DNA of 64,000 nt from Corylus avellana (taxonomy: Eukaryota > Streptophyta > Magnoliopsida > Fagales > Betulaceae), in the NCBI RefSeq assembly GCF_901000735.1, contig NC_081543.1, positions 22,649,515 through 22,713,514 of the forward strand. Reading direction: 5' to 3'. Below the pieces are notes generated by a model. The model did no database searches. It worked only from the letters and a program-made list of their open reading frames with translations, and was not told the DNA's origin. Below, one piece after another: positions 1 through 11,590 of this stretch. The translations under genes were made by a program, and so were the position numbers. Position 1 is the stretch's first letter. Every line of letters begins with the position of its first letter.

Positions 1-127
1 TTCTTTGTTTAGCATTTTTCAATTGTATAAGGAATGAAATTTACTCATGCTTTCATTACATATTTAGAAGTGGATTTAAGAAGATAAGCATGCAGATTTT
101 TACTGGGACATTTTCCTCCTGCACTGC

Positions 128-2223
128 TGTAACACCCCCAAAACTAACCTTGGCCAGCCTGGTAGGGTTACTGGCAATTACCCCACTTAAACCAACTGGT
201 GGCCAAATGAGGAATCGCCCATCTAAGCATTTTCAGAGTTAATGCATAGGATGGTGAGATAAATCTGAGAAAAACTATAAATCATTACGGTACAAGTAGA
301 TTCCTCAAATAAAGACATGGAGCAACTAATCAATAATAAAAGGCAAACCCGATAACAATATGAAGAATCTTAAGATAAAGCTATAGTGGCAACCATGCCA
401 CTCCTGAATCCTAATAACAAGCTCCTTAAAAGAGTAACAACAACGTAAGTCTAACGTGCAGTTTTAGTAAACATTTGAAAAGAAGGTGTTGTCTCCGTTA
501 GTACATCTTTGAAAAAATTGTTTAGTTTGATAAAGGGTGATGTACTCTCAGCGGCAATCGCCCAAGTATTTTAATGCATAAAAACTAATGTTTTATAGGT
601 CATAACTCTCATGTATGATCTACTCGAGATATTACCCATTCTCAGTAGGATTGGTGCTGTCCCGAGGGACCTGTAATACAATTATAGTGCCCCGGCCATT
701 GTATGCTACCGTCCACCACTAGCAGCCTGACTGAGTCCAACCTCGGGTGGCCCACACTACTAGTGATGTCCGTCCTGTAGTGACCAACCATTAGGAAATG
801 GCTACACCGGTCACGAAAACTATTGGATCCAAAGCCCACACACGCACATCTAACCATAGAATGAAGTTTATAAAGTAAGTCTATGGCCATTATTCCGCAC
901 GTACCGATGTCCATGTCATACGATGGATCTTATCAACTAGTTATTAAAACAGTTACCAAGTTATTAAAAGAATTAGACATGCTCATATCATACGCATTAT
1001 TAGTCAACTGACATATCCCACGTTTTTAAGAAAAGTGTTCGTGAGTGGTTACTTACCTCGTACGCTCGCTTAAGTCCCCCGACATCCCGAATCCCTGTTA
1101 TGAGGAAACACCACTCATCATTATAAGTAGTACTGGAGAACTCTACGAGGCTCCATCTAACTAAATGGGGTTGCTAAAACCTTTGGACCACATTTTGGGC
1201 TAAAGGGCGTGTGACCTGCTCTCCAGGCGAGCACTCATTCCCTAGGGCGAGCGTTCGTCCAGGGAGCTAGGGTTTGGCCTGAAACCCTTAAAATGGGTCC
1301 TAGGCTTCTATCTAAAGCTATGAGTTGGTGCTTTTCTTCCTAGGCTCTAAAATAAATATTCACATCACAAGAAAACACAACACAAGGGATCATTTGAGAT
1401 GTTTAAAAGCCTTTGAAAACATTTTTCTTTCTTTTCAAGAAATAGGCACATCTAAGTGCAAAACATATTATCAAGCAACTTTAAAAGGAAACAAAGGTGG
1501 TTTGGAAAACCCTTTCGAAATACAAAGACTTGTTATAGCATTTTAAAACTTGAAACTTTAAAGAGAATGATCATAACACTTAGAAAAGCTTAGAACTTCT
1601 AGATATTAATAACTAAGCTATTGAAAATCAAGAAGCTAGCAACAACATACAAAGAGGGTGTAGGGGTTACCTCAACAAGCAAGTTTTCCAAGAATTCCTC
1701 CTCCTTTTCCAGGATACTCACAAAACTAATTTGTCAGAGTTTCTCTAGGCTTCTAAGGTGAGGAAGCTCGAATGGGGTGGAGGGTATTTATAGGGGAAGG
1801 AAGCTGAGAGCAAAATAGAAAAACTTCTAAAAAGGGTCGAGCGCTCGACTATACTATAGTGTTGAGCGCATGTGTCTTATAGCTAAGAGGGGTCAAAGTC
1901 GCAGGTGGCATGCGCGGGTAAAAACAACGGTCTAAAAATGTTCAACGAGCACTCGTGTACAGTTCACAAAAGGCCAAAAGAGTTCAGAGTACGATTTCAC
2001 GAGGGTGGCGTGAGGTTCAGACGAGCGCTTGGTGTTGTCCCCTGGACGAGCGCTCTTCCAGTGAAGGTGGACTTGGGCTTGCGCTTGCAAAAATGCCCTA
2101 AAGGCTTGGGCTCATTAAGGAAGGTTTAGGGTTTCTGTGTTGGGCCTGTTTTTTCAGAAATCATTGACTTTAAGGATTTTTAAACACTTTCATAAATAGA
2201 TGATAATTTATCGGGGTATTACA
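128..2223 (-). mobile_element. Long LTR, Ty3/gypsy-like (TGTAACACCC family), apparently solo
   Basis: The segment begins TGTAACACCCCC and ends GGGGTATTACA, the TG...CA termini of an LTR; its flanks ACTGC (123-127) and ACTAC (2224-2228) match at 4 of 5 bases, as an aged 5-bp TSD would. A TATTTATA at 1785-1792 reads TATAAATA on the minus strand, so the LTR probably points leftward. No primer-binding site, polypurine tract or pol reading frame adjoins it. Related copies lie at 32559, 36098, 37587 and 42203. The TGTAAYACCCC/GGGTGTTACA ends suggest the Tekay/Del chromovirus group, but that is inference. Confidence 0.6.
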
Positions 2224-3297
2224 ACTACCTACCATTTTCAAACACTGCGTACCTATTTCATTCTAAAGACAACTTTGACGGATTTCAGGTTTATAATGAC
2301 TTTGCCACACTCTGGTAATTAGGGAAAACTAATTACATGCTGCATCAAGCCTTTATAATGTGTATAAAGGTGTCTTACATTAAATTTGGTTACCATTCTA
2401 AATGAATGTAGCTCAAGTTTGGCTTAAAAACTAGGGAAAACTTCACTTATGGCTTTTGATTTTTCATTGTTGTTGCAATCATACCTCAACAAGCAAGTTT
2501 TCCAAGAATTCCTCCTCCTTCTCCAAGGATACTCACAAACTAATTTGGCAGAGTTTCTCTAGGCTTCTAAGGTGAGGAAACTCGAATGGGGCGGGGGGTA
2601 TTTATTGGGGAAGGAAGCTGAGGGCAAAATAGAAAAACTTCTGAAAAGGGGCGAGCACTCGACTGTACTATAGTGTTGAGCGCGCTTGTGTATTGTAGCT
2701 CAGAGGGGTCAAAGTCGCAGGTGGCACGCGCGGGTAAAAATAGCGGTTTAAAAATGTTCAACGAGCGCTCGTGTACTGTTCACAAAAGGCCAAAAGAGTT
2801 CAAAGTACGATTTCACGAGGGTGGCGTGAGGTTCAGATGAGCGCTCTGTGTGGTCCCCTAGACGAGCACTCTTCTAGTGAAGGTGGACTTAGGCTTGCGC
2901 TTGCAAAAATGCCCTAAAGGCTTAGGCTCATTAAGGAAGGTTTAGGGTTTCTGTGTTGGGCCTATTTTTCCAGAAATCATTGACTTTAAGGATTTTTAAC
3001 ACTTTCATAAATAGGTGATAATTTATCGGGGTATTACAACTACCTACCATTTTCAAACACTGCCTACCTATTTCATTCTAAAGACAACTTTGACGGATTT
3101 CAGGTTTATAATGACTCTGCCACACTCTGGTAATTAGGGAAAACTAATTACATGCTGCATCAAGCCTTTATAATGTGTAGAAAGGTGTCTTACATTAAAT
3201 TTGGTTACCATTCTAAATGAATGTAGCTCAAGTTTGGCTTAAAAACTAGGGAAAGCTTCACTTATGGCTCTTGATTTTTCATTATTGTTGCAATCAT
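1668..3297. repeat. Direct tandem duplication, two units of about 814 bp
   Basis: The unit 1668-2481 is repeated at 2482-3297 with only scattered differences. Each unit holds the last 550 bp of the long LTR, its terminal GTATTACA (ends 2223 and 3038), and about 260 bp of flank. The left unit ends 49 bp inside the MULE-like MITE that is complete at 3249-3590, so the duplication came after both the LTR and the MITE had inserted. Confidence 0.85.
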
Positions 3298-3590
3298 TCT
3301 CTTGAACATTAAAAATTGTAAATTTAGGGTTATCATCTTTCAGAAGTTTGTAATATCAACCCTTTCGTCAAAATTCAACGTTAAATCAAATAGTTGATGA
3401 GTGAAATTTTCAAAATACCTTTAAGATTGTTAATAAGATTACAAAAATACCTTGAGTTTGAATGGGGGTATTTTGGGGGTTTTAATTTCTTTGTTAGCAT
3501 TTAACATTGAATCTAGACGGAATGATTGACCTCGGAAACTTAAAAAAAATTGGTAACCCTAAATTTAAGGACAGTAAATAAAGTTTTCTC
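3249..3590. mobile_element. MULE-like foldback MITE
   Basis: The ends GGGAAAGCTTCACTTATGG and AAGTTTTCTC form imperfect inverted repeats, and the inner parts fold back (AAATTTAGGGTTA near 3320 against TAACCCTAAATTT near 3555). The same GGGAAACTTCAC-type terminus recurs at 9431 and 10904. It has no coding capacity. Flanks are A-rich and only loosely resemble a 9-bp TSD. Confidence 0.5.
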
Positions 3591-4449
3591 TAAAACCCTT
3601 GTGGTTTATGTTCGAGTACGAGGTTGAAGCGTTGATGCATACAAAATGTATCAAATATAGTTTGGTTTTTTATCAAATTTTAATGATGCATCTTTAATGG
3701 ATTGATGGTGTTTACAAGTATATTCATTATTTTATGTAGTGGCGGAGCAACATTGTGGCCTGTGGGGGCTATGGCCCCCGCAAGCTTTTTAATTTTATTT
3801 TATTTTATAAGAAATTTTTTGAAAATGGCTACTATATATTTGTCATGTAAAAAAAAAAAAAAATTGAAAGAGAGGCTTGCTTGCTCTTTTGAAAATCAGT
3901 GTCTTTTTTATTTTTAATCACTCTAAATCTTTTTATTGAATTATTGATAACCATTTTCGTTCTCTATGGAGTAAATAAAGCAAAAATAATATTGGTTTTG
4001 GTTGCATTAGCCGTCAAGTATTATTTGCTTCTTAGAGAATATTATAAGATTTATATAAAATTAGCTCGTAGAAAATTTGAGAGATATATGTTTAAAAAAA
4101 GTTGGGAAGTGTTCATAATCAGAGCAAAAAATTAAACACTTTAGCTGTATATAATGATTATATATATGTTTGTTTCTACTTTATGAGTGTTTATCAATTT
4201 GGTTGTCTGTTATGTAATTATAATTTAATTTAAAACATTTAGGTTCATGAATCACATCGTTAAAATTAAAAACTATTTATTCAAAATAAAAGAAGTTGAC
4301 ATTCCAAAAAGTAATACACTATTGGATTTTAATGACGAAACTTCAAATCTCAAAGGTGCCCTCTTAAATCTATAAGGGTTACAGCTGAAGAATATCATTC
4401 TAAGATTTTAGTTGTGGGAACCTAAGGATTGTAATTGAAAAACATTTAG

Positions 4450-5864
4450 GCTCTGTTTGTTTCGGCATAAATTATTTTCCATTGTAAAATATTTTCAATA
4501 AAGTCATTTTACAGGAAAATGTTTTACGATGAAAACATTTTTCGGCGTTTGGCGCGCACACGGAAAATCACAAATATTTTTTTAATATTTTCATTTAATC
4601 ATATTAACCTATAAAATGTAATTTTTATTCACAACTGAAAATTACCCACTGTGACTCACCCAGGACCGGCTCGGACCCCTCCTAGACCCTATCGGGTCCC
4701 GTCGGGATTAGCCAAAGACCTTGGCAGGACCCGCCCAAGACTCGACAGGGACATTTTTGAAATTTAGTATTTAATATGCTTTTGTGTACACACCAAATGT
4801 TTTCCATCGGGGACCCAACCGGGACTCGCCTGATTTTCCATATATGCCAAATATTGGAAAATGCTTACTAAGAAATCATTTTCAAGGAAAAAGTTTTCTA
4901 CCAAAAATATTTTCCTCCCAGGCAGGTCCTGGGTGAGTCTTGGTCAAGTCTCGGACGAGTCCTGTCGGGGTCCCGGTCACGTCCCAAGCAGTTCCAGGCC
5001 GGGGTCCCAGGCAAGTTCTGGGCAGGTCTCTGGCGAGTCCCGGCCAAATCCTGGGCGGGTCTCCGTCAAGTCCAGGGCGGGTCCAGGCGGGTCTTGGGCG
5101 GGTCTTGTCAGGTCCCAGTCAAGTCCCTGGTGGGTCCTGAGCAGGTCCTGAGCACATTCTAGGCTAGTTCCGGTCAAGTCTCGGGCAAGGTTCCGGACAC
5201 GTCTCGGGCAAGTCCTGGGTAGGTTTGGTTAGGTCCCAAGCTGGTCCCCGGTAGGTCCCGACGGGTTCGGTCGAGTCCCGGGCGGGTCTCGATCAAGTCC
5301 TGGGCGAGTCACAGTCAAGTCCCGGGTGAGGTTTTGGGCACATCCCTGGCAATTCCTGGGTAGGTCCGATCGGGTCCTGAGCGAGTCCCGGGCAGGTCCT
5401 GGCGGGTTCAGGGCGGGTCGGATTGGGTCCCGGGCAAGTCCCGGTCAAATCCCAAGTAGGTCCCGAGCGAATCTCTGTCAAGTCCCGAGTGGGCCTCGGG
5501 CACGTCCTGGGCGGGTCCCGATCAAGTCCCAGTTGGGTCTCGAGCAAGTCCCAGTTGGGTCTCAGGCAAGTTCTAGTCAAGTCCCGTGCAGGTCCGGTCG
5601 GGTACCGGTCAAGTCCTGAGCAAGTTCCAGTCAAGTCTCGGGCGGGTCCCGGTCAAGTCCCGGTGGGGTCCTAAACGGGTCTTGCCAAGGTCCGTCGATT
5701 TGAAAATGAAATGCTAAAAGTCGAAAAATGGTTTATGGAATTAAAGAAGAATTTTCGGTCAATAGGAAAATATTTTCCGTTGTCTATTATTTTACATTGC
5801 ACTATACACCCGAAAATACGGAAAACATTTTCCGTAAATCATTTTAGGGAGAAATAAACTGAGC
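4450..5864. mobile_element. Foldback element nested in the hAT element, Harbinger/Tourist-like ends
   Basis: The left end GGCTCTGTTTGTTTCGGC and right end AATAAACTGAGCC are imperfect inverted repeats. Next to them lie long complementary stretches rich in GGAAAATATTTTCC-like sequence. Flanking TTA/TAA trinucleotides fit PIF/Harbinger, but weakly. Its centre is the GC-rich minisatellite. Confidence 0.45.
4915..5695. repeat. GC-rich minisatellite with about 11-bp period
   Basis: About 70 degenerate units run head to tail, roughly (G/A)GTCCCGGGCA or GGGTCAAGTCC. GC content jumps far above the AT-rich surroundings. The units contain few stops on either strand, so open frames of 66-113 codons rich in Gly, Pro, Arg and Ser appear in several frames at once; these are not genes. 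A shorter array of the opposite sense (GGGTCC/GGACCC) lies at about 4650-4760. Confidence 0.85.
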
Positions 5865-6239
5865 CTAAATTTTCTATTTTAAATTGTGTTTATTGTATTT
5901 TTAATTTGGCCCTGCAATTGTAAATTTTTGGCTCCACCGCTGATTTTATGATGGATCATATTCCATCAACTGTGGACTTAAGAATCGAGCATTAGAATTT
6001 GGAAAGAGAATTTTACAATTGGAAGTCAGTGGGATTCGGTTTCTTTTTCCTCCTTTTATAAAGAGTCCACTCTCCAAAAAGCTTCAATGAACTGCCATGA
6101 AAGAGAAACATAAAATGATGCTCATATTACAGCAGAGCACAACTGTGATTGCTCAAGCCGAGTTGGCTCTTGGGAGTATCATAGTGGTGCAAAGAATTGG
6201 TCGGTGTTTGCTGCAGTTAAACCAACTGATCTAAGAATC

Positions 6240-6548
6240 TGTTTAGAATTGTAGTTTCAATAAGTGTGATTTTAAAAATTATTTTTTTAAAATTACAAAG
6301 ATTTTTGGTAAAACATGTTAAACATTACTTTTTTATTAAATATTTGCTATGCAAAATCATGATTTTTGTTTAAATTCATGTTTTTCAAATAAGCACTCCA
6401 TAGCTTGCTAATAAAAATTGTAGATTTTTATTTTTATTTTTATTTTAAATTAAGTGTTTTTTAAATCGCAATGCCAAATGCTTTACATTTTGCAATATCT
6501 TTTAAAAACGCAAATTATTCTTACAAAATTGCTATCTCAAACACACCA
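6240..6548. mobile_element. hAT-type MITE with exact 8-bp TSD
   Basis: The element begins TGTTTAGAATTG, ends CAAACACACCA, and is flanked by TAAGAATC on both sides (6232-6239 and 6549-6556). It is 309 bp, AT-rich and non-coding. DNA from 5951 to 6231 on its left shows no gene or repeat that I can name. Confidence 0.65.
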
Positions 6549-6556
6549 TAAGAATC

Positions 6557-6915
6557 CCCTCTAAATCCAATTGCACCACTCGCCAACCTCGGGTACGACC
6601 TCATATTCTCTATCGCGGATGACAATGGCCAATGGGTCATGCATTTGGACTTCACCATATATTACATTTTTATTTTTTAATTATGAAGAAAATACATTTT
6701 AGTTCTTTGAATTATCACTCGTTTTGTATTTGCATTTACAAACTTTAAAAAGTGATATTAGGGTTTTCCATATTATCACCTTGTGTTAAATCAAACACTT
6801 TTGCATTTTTCTCTCTAAAATACCCTTAATTTTTTTAAATAACTATTTGAAAACAATTAAAATTAGTAAAAAATAAAAACACCAATAAAGGGTGGTAATT
6901 TTCATATTAGTCCCC

Positions 6916-6974
<59 letters not shown>

Positions 6975-7021
6975 ATTTCTCAAATGGTTATTTTTATATA
7001 TTTTTAAAAATGTGGTTACTC
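6557..7021. other. Unassigned AT-rich DNA with an (AT)n microsatellite
   Basis: Nothing coding is visible. A pure (AT) run of about 50 bp occupies 6919-6969; the apparent minus-strand frame across it (Ile-Tyr repeats) is an artefact of that run. Confidence 0.7.
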
Positions 7022-7426
7022 TGACGTCCAACATCACCTAGGTATGAAAATAAAGATGTGCTTATATGTATACTTATACCCTTCATGACAACAACACATT
7101 TTAAAGTCGTAATGGTCATGATTCCATCAGAACTCCGTAGTTAGGTGGGCTTATGTGAGAGTAGTACCAGGATGGCTAACCTTCTGGAAAGTCTGGTTCG
7201 GGGGAGCCAAAAGCGGATAATATTGTATGTTAATGGGGCGAGGTGATTACAAACGATATCAGAGCCATTGCCCAGCCTGGGATGAGGGAAGCTTGCACAA
7301 ACCCATGACGGTTGTCAATGGGCACTTGTTGGGACGCAAAAAATGGGCTAATTCCATGAGAGTCGCTAGCGGGAATGCTGGGTCCAAAGAGTGGGTGATT
7401 GTGACATCACACATCGTTTGCGTATG
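7022..7426 (+). mobile_element. Cassandra-type TRIM: LTR with 5S rRNA-like module, PBS, start of 3' LTR
   Basis: The 5' LTR runs 7022-7251 (TGACGTCC...GATTACA). At 7255 comes ATATCAGAGCC, a one-mismatch match to the initiator-Met primer site TGGTATCAGAGCC. A short non-coding interior follows to about 7396. There TGTGACATCACACATCG begins a 3' LTR that breaks off near 7426. Within the LTR, 7125-7198 matches the plant 5S rRNA 3' half (CATCAGAACTCCGTAGTTA, GAGAGTAGTACCAGGATGG). LTRs carrying a 5S module are the hallmark of Cassandra elements. Confidence 0.85.
7125..7198 (+). other. 5S rRNA-derived segment inside the Cassandra LTR
   Basis: The segment can be read against the 3' two thirds of plant 5S rRNA, including the region of the internal RNA polymerase III promoter, with several substitutions (GGGCTTATGTGAGAG for GTGCTTGGGCGAGAG). 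The 5' part of a 5S gene is absent, so this is not a free-standing 5S gene. In Cassandra such modules can provide a pol III promoter; activity of this degraded copy is unknown. Confidence 0.75.
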
Positions 7427-8469
7427 AACAGTGGCAGAGCCATGATTTTGACTTAGAGGGGTCAATTTTTTATTTTTTATGGTGAAAAAAAATTAAAGTT
7501 GAACAAAAATTGATTAAAAATATTAAAGAATAGAACTAATGAAATAAATAAATAAATAATTCGCAAAAATTTAATTATTGTTTAAAATATATAAATGTAA
7601 CTTACAATTTATTTTGTCACGCCTATCACGCTAATTTAGAATTTGATTAGATCTCAATAGAATCATTATTTTTCTCCATAATGCCAGATAACTACAATTA
7701 TATATTTCATATAACAAAAACTATATAAATTCATAATCAATTAATTTAAAAGAGTAATCTAAATATAAATGCTTATTAATGTAAAAGTTTGATTACATAC
7801 CTCTTACGCTCTCAAAAAAAAAAAAAAAAGAAGAAGAAGAAGCTAACAATTAATTTGAATTGTTGAAGGGTTGAAGTAACAAGAAATTATGTAAGAAAAA
7901 ATACAAAAACTGAAATTATTGAATTGTTGAACGACTTCTTATTATCTAAAGAGTGACCTAACTTGGAAAACAATGTAAAATTTATATAATTTGAAATTTA
8001 CAACAAATAATAATTGAAAGAGGATAGGGTTGTGTGGAGTCCCAATAAATCTTATGTTAAAATTACATCAAATAAAAAGAAAGAAAAAAATAAATAAAAT
8101 TAAGCATGAACTTAGGTACATGTGTATTTCTAATAGCATCAATGAAACAAACACCTGCACATGATCTAACGAAAAATATTGTCTTTTTTTTTTTTTTTTT
8201 GAAATCTACTCAACCTGACAAATTTCAAGTCACCGTTAGCTTAGAGTCAGAAAAAACAAAAATAATAAGGTGTGGACGTGCGTTAGGTATGTTTTTTTTT
8301 AACTAATCAACAAACGGCATTAAGCAAAAGTTTTGAAACATTAGTGAAACGACTCGTTTTGCATTGTTTAAGTTTTGGAACGGTGCGTATTGTATTATCG
8401 TCTTCAACCTTTTTCATCTTCTTCAAAGTTCGTGACTTTGACCTAATTACAATAAGAGGAAAAGAAAAA
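7427..8469. other. AT-rich intergenic DNA, probable TE relics
   Basis: CAGTGGCAGAGCCATG at 7429 resembles the end of the hAT element at 3737, but I see no partner end. The rest is low-complexity AT-rich DNA with poly-A and poly-T runs at about 7815 and 8185 and no convincing gene. The minus-strand open frame 8307-8723 has no recognisable domain and crosses the Cassandra remnant. Confidence 0.5.
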
Positions 8470-8619
8470 TGGTGTGAGTCGTGAATCCCACTCTTAGTGG
8501 AAAATATTTGCCCCATGATGAGCGACTGAGAGTGGGCAACCAGAAAATTCAGACAAATTCTACCATGACTATGGACAATTTTTAGGAGGTGAGGGGGGCA
8601 TTTGACCCCTCCCAACCTC

Positions 8620-8763
8620 CTGGGTATGGAGATGGAGATAGAGATATACTTATATGTATACTTACACCTTTTTATGACAACAAGCATTTTAAAGCATTCC
8701 ATGTAAGTATGCTTCGGAGTCAAAAGCGAACAATGTTGTGTGTCAATAGGGTGGGGTGTTATA
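8620..8763 (+). mobile_element. Cassandra LTR remnant lacking the 5S module
   Basis: GGTATGGAGATGGAGATAG and the TATACTTATATGTATACTTA stretch match the first part of the Cassandra LTR at 7040-7100. TCAAAAGCGAACAATGTTGT and GGGGTGTTATA match its last part. The 5S-like segment between is missing, replaced by about 25 bp. The inverted copy is at about 63711-63850. Confidence 0.65.
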
Positions 8764-8768
8764 GTTAC

Positions 8769-9336
8769 TAGGGGTGGAAATGCGGGTGGTTAATAACCGT
8801 TTATATCTGATATCCGCACTTATCCGTATGCAAATGCGGATAGTATCGGCATATATATAATATTTTTTATTTTATTTTATGTTTCTTATATTTGCTGAAT
8901 TTGTAATGCTGTTTGATTTCATTTTTAGAAAACTCTTCTGATTTAATTGCCTTATATGTTGTTTCTTTATTATTATTATTATTATTTTTTAAAAAAAAAA
9001 ATTCGTCACCAACTATAGATTTACTAGAAGCTAAATATTAAATAATATATGTCATGAAAATTTATTGACAAAATGATTAGCAAGTATGATCTAAATAATA
9101 GTGTTCAAGTATAAATAATGTATTTTTTATTTTTTGTATTTACTAGAAGTAATAATTAATGAACAACAAATTCAAGATCTAAAACGCTTATTACCTGAAA
9201 TATGGTGGATAATATTTGCATTAACTTCGCTTATCGCATAATGTGGATGCAGACACAGATATCAAAAACCATTATCTGCATTTTGCGGATGCCGATGAGG
9301 ATATTGCTATTATCTGCATCCGCATTTTTATCCCTA
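8769..9336. mobile_element. hAT-type foldback MITE
   Basis: The ends TAGGGGTGGAAATGCGG and CCGCATTTTTATCCCTA are inverted repeats, flanked by ATAGTTAC (8761-8768) and ACAGTTAC (9337-9344), an 8-bp TSD with one mismatch. Subterminal GCGGATA/TATCCGC motifs repeat on both sides. It sits in the end of the Cassandra remnant. The inverted copy is 63138-63702. Confidence 0.75.
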
Positions 9337-9430
9337 ACAGTTACTGTTATATGACTAGCATAAAACTAGATGATATAGCCGTGAAAATTAGCTTTTAAAT
9401 TAGTAAAAACTTGTAAAAATAAAAAATTAG

Positions 9431-10419
9431 GAGAAACTTCACAAAATCCCATGAACTTTCATGCATTTTGAAATTACTCTCAAAAGTTTAAAAACACTCA
9501 ATTTAGGGTATTAAATTTTCAATTTCTTGCAATGTCCCCATCTATTAGGATTTTCCATTAAATCTTGTTAAAATTCCCAATACCCTATTTTTTATTTTTT
9601 ATTTAAAAAAAAAAAATTGAAAAAACTGCAAAGATTTAGGTGTAGATATTTTTGAAAATTCCGTTAAATTATGACCAATGCTTAAATCATTTAAATTTTA
9701 AAATTTATTTTTTAGGGTTAATAACTTTTTTAGTGCATGGGTTTGCAATTTTTTATTTTTTTCCACCTAGGTTTTCAAAACAGTCACAAATGGTATCTGA
9801 ACTACGGGAAAAGACCAACTTGATACCTCCGTTAGGTTCCGTTAGCCTCCATCACACGTGTCACCGTATAAAAATGTCATGTGTCCTAAAAATTAAAAAT
9901 AATTAAAAATAAATAATAATAAAATAAAATTTGAAAATCCATGGGTGGCTAGCCACCCCAAACCAGCCTTGGGTGGCTCATTTTAGTCATTGGGGGTGGC
10001 CATGGATTTTTCAAAAAAAAAAAAATTATTTTTTTATTTTTTTTATTTTTAATTATCAGGACACATGACATTTTTATATGGTGACACGTGTGACGGAGGC
10101 TAACGGAACCTAACCGAAGTATTAAGTTTGTCTTTTTTTGTAGGTCAGGTACCATTTGTAACTGTTTTGAAAACCTAGGTGAGAAAAAAAAAAAAAAAAT
10201 TCAAACCCAAGTACTAAAAAAACTATTAACACTATTTTTTATGATAAAAAAATTGGTATTTTGAGAATTTCTTATAGGATTTAACGAAAAATTCTAACGG
10301 ATGGGAGACATTGCAAAAAATTGAAAGTTCGATACCTTAAATTAATAGTTTTTGAACTTTAAGGATGAGGTAATTTCAAATCCCGTGAAAGTTTATGGGA
10401 GTTTTTGTAAAGTTTTCTC
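9431..10419. mobile_element. MULE-like foldback element with second foldback inside
   Basis: The ends GAGAAACTTCACAAAATCCC and GGGAGTTTTTGTAAAGTTTTC are long imperfect inverted repeats. Flanks AAAAATTAG (9422-9430) and AAAAATTAA (10420-10428) fit a 9-bp Mutator-type TSD with one mismatch. Inside, 9716-10232 forms another inverted pair, with a hairpin core GGGTGGCTAGCCACCCC near 9953. No transposase frame is visible. The inverted copy is about 62056-63042. Confidence 0.7.
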
Positions 10420-10903
10420 AAAAATTAAGATGTAATTTTTACTGTCATATCATTTCAATTGTATAATACTAGTATAAAATGATTTGGTTTATCTCCAAAA
10501 TTTTCACCGAAAATCTTTGAATGGACAAGATTGATTTAACTGAAAAAGATAAGTTTGCTTTTCTTTCAATCTTATCGGTTCGTTGTTTAACACGACTAGA
10601 GGAGACCTTTTGTGAAAAATTCACTGAATGTAATCCAAATCTTAAAGAAAAAAAGCGAAATCAATCCATCTCAAACTTTATTTTTTATTTTACAAAAATA
10701 TAAGATAACTAAAATATCACCCATTACGAAGAAGATCTCCCATTGTTGTTAGGCTACTTGAATTTCAAAGAAAATTGGGTAACCTAAGAAAGAGGGTTGC
10801 AAAGCTCACTTATTCCAATAAGCTCTTCGAAATAGTTGAGCCATCTAACCCCCTTCAAGTGGCAAAAGGCTCTTTTTTTTAGTCCAATATTAAAATATCT
10901 ATG

Positions 10904-11342
10904 GGAAACTTCACATACGCCTTGAATTGTCCGTCTTTAAATTTTAAAACCTCTCAATTCAATGTATTGCACTTTTAAATTTTTTTTTTTTTTTTTTCAG
11001 TATCCCCTCTGTTAGGATTTTTTGTTAAATCTCAACAAAATTTCCTAAATACCCCCTTTTTTCTTGAAAAAATATTTAATTTAAAAGTTCAATTCCTTTT
11101 TTTTTTTTTTTTTTGCAAAGATTGAGGCATGGGTATTTTTGCAAATACTGTTAAATTTGGACTAACACCTTAATCTTTGCAATTTTTTCCCTAAAACAAA
11201 AATGGTGGTATTTTGGAAAAAGTTAACAGAGGATGAGATTGCAAACAATTGAAAGATGAATATACTAAATTGAAAGAAATTGAACTTTCGAAAGAACATT
11301 GCAAAGTGATGATAATTCAGTGAGGTAAAGTGAAGTTTCCCC
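10904..11342. mobile_element. MULE-like foldback MITE
   Basis: GGAAACTTCACATACGCC and GGTAAAGTGAAGTTTCCCC are inverted ends. The direct flanks AAATATCTATG (10893-10903 and 11343-11353) are identical, 11 bp as seen, which fits a 9-11-bp Mutator TSD. It is non-coding. The stretch 10429-10892 before it shows no gene. The inverted copy is about 61137-61575. Confidence 0.75.
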
Positions 11343-11590
11343 AAATATCTATGAATAGTATGCAATTGTTTTAGAGTTATTTTCCTTGATAGAGCATCTA
11401 ATACCTTCTTTAATTTGCTTCCTTAAAGAGTTAATTCAAACTACACACTTAAAAAAAAATAAAAAAAAAAATCCAAAACTTACATACCATTATTTTATTC
11501 TTTTTTATCTTTCAAAAGTTGACGTGGCTTTTAAAATTACTATTTGATCAGAATTCAATAGTGATCTATCCCAAATCTAATGGTAATTTA

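Larger units (their letters stand above)
3737..5942. mobile_element. Non-autonomous hAT-type element with exact 8-bp TSD
   Basis: Terminal inverted repeats TAGTGGCGGAGC and GCTCCACCGCTG are flanked on both sides by ATTTTATG (3729-3736 and 5943-5950). An 8-bp TSD with short TIRs is the hAT pattern. The interior is AT-rich, has no transposase-like frame, and carries a second foldback with a minisatellite at 4450-5864. The small open frames at 3702-4135 have no recognisable product. Confidence 0.75.

Noticed and set aside
4861..5674. Several overlapping open frames (66-113 codons) on both strands
   Set aside because: They lie in the minisatellite, whose units contain few stops; peptides are repetitive and occur in several frames at once.
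7125..7198. Functional 5S rRNA gene
   Set aside because: Only part of 5S is present, diverged and inside an LTR with a PBS after it.
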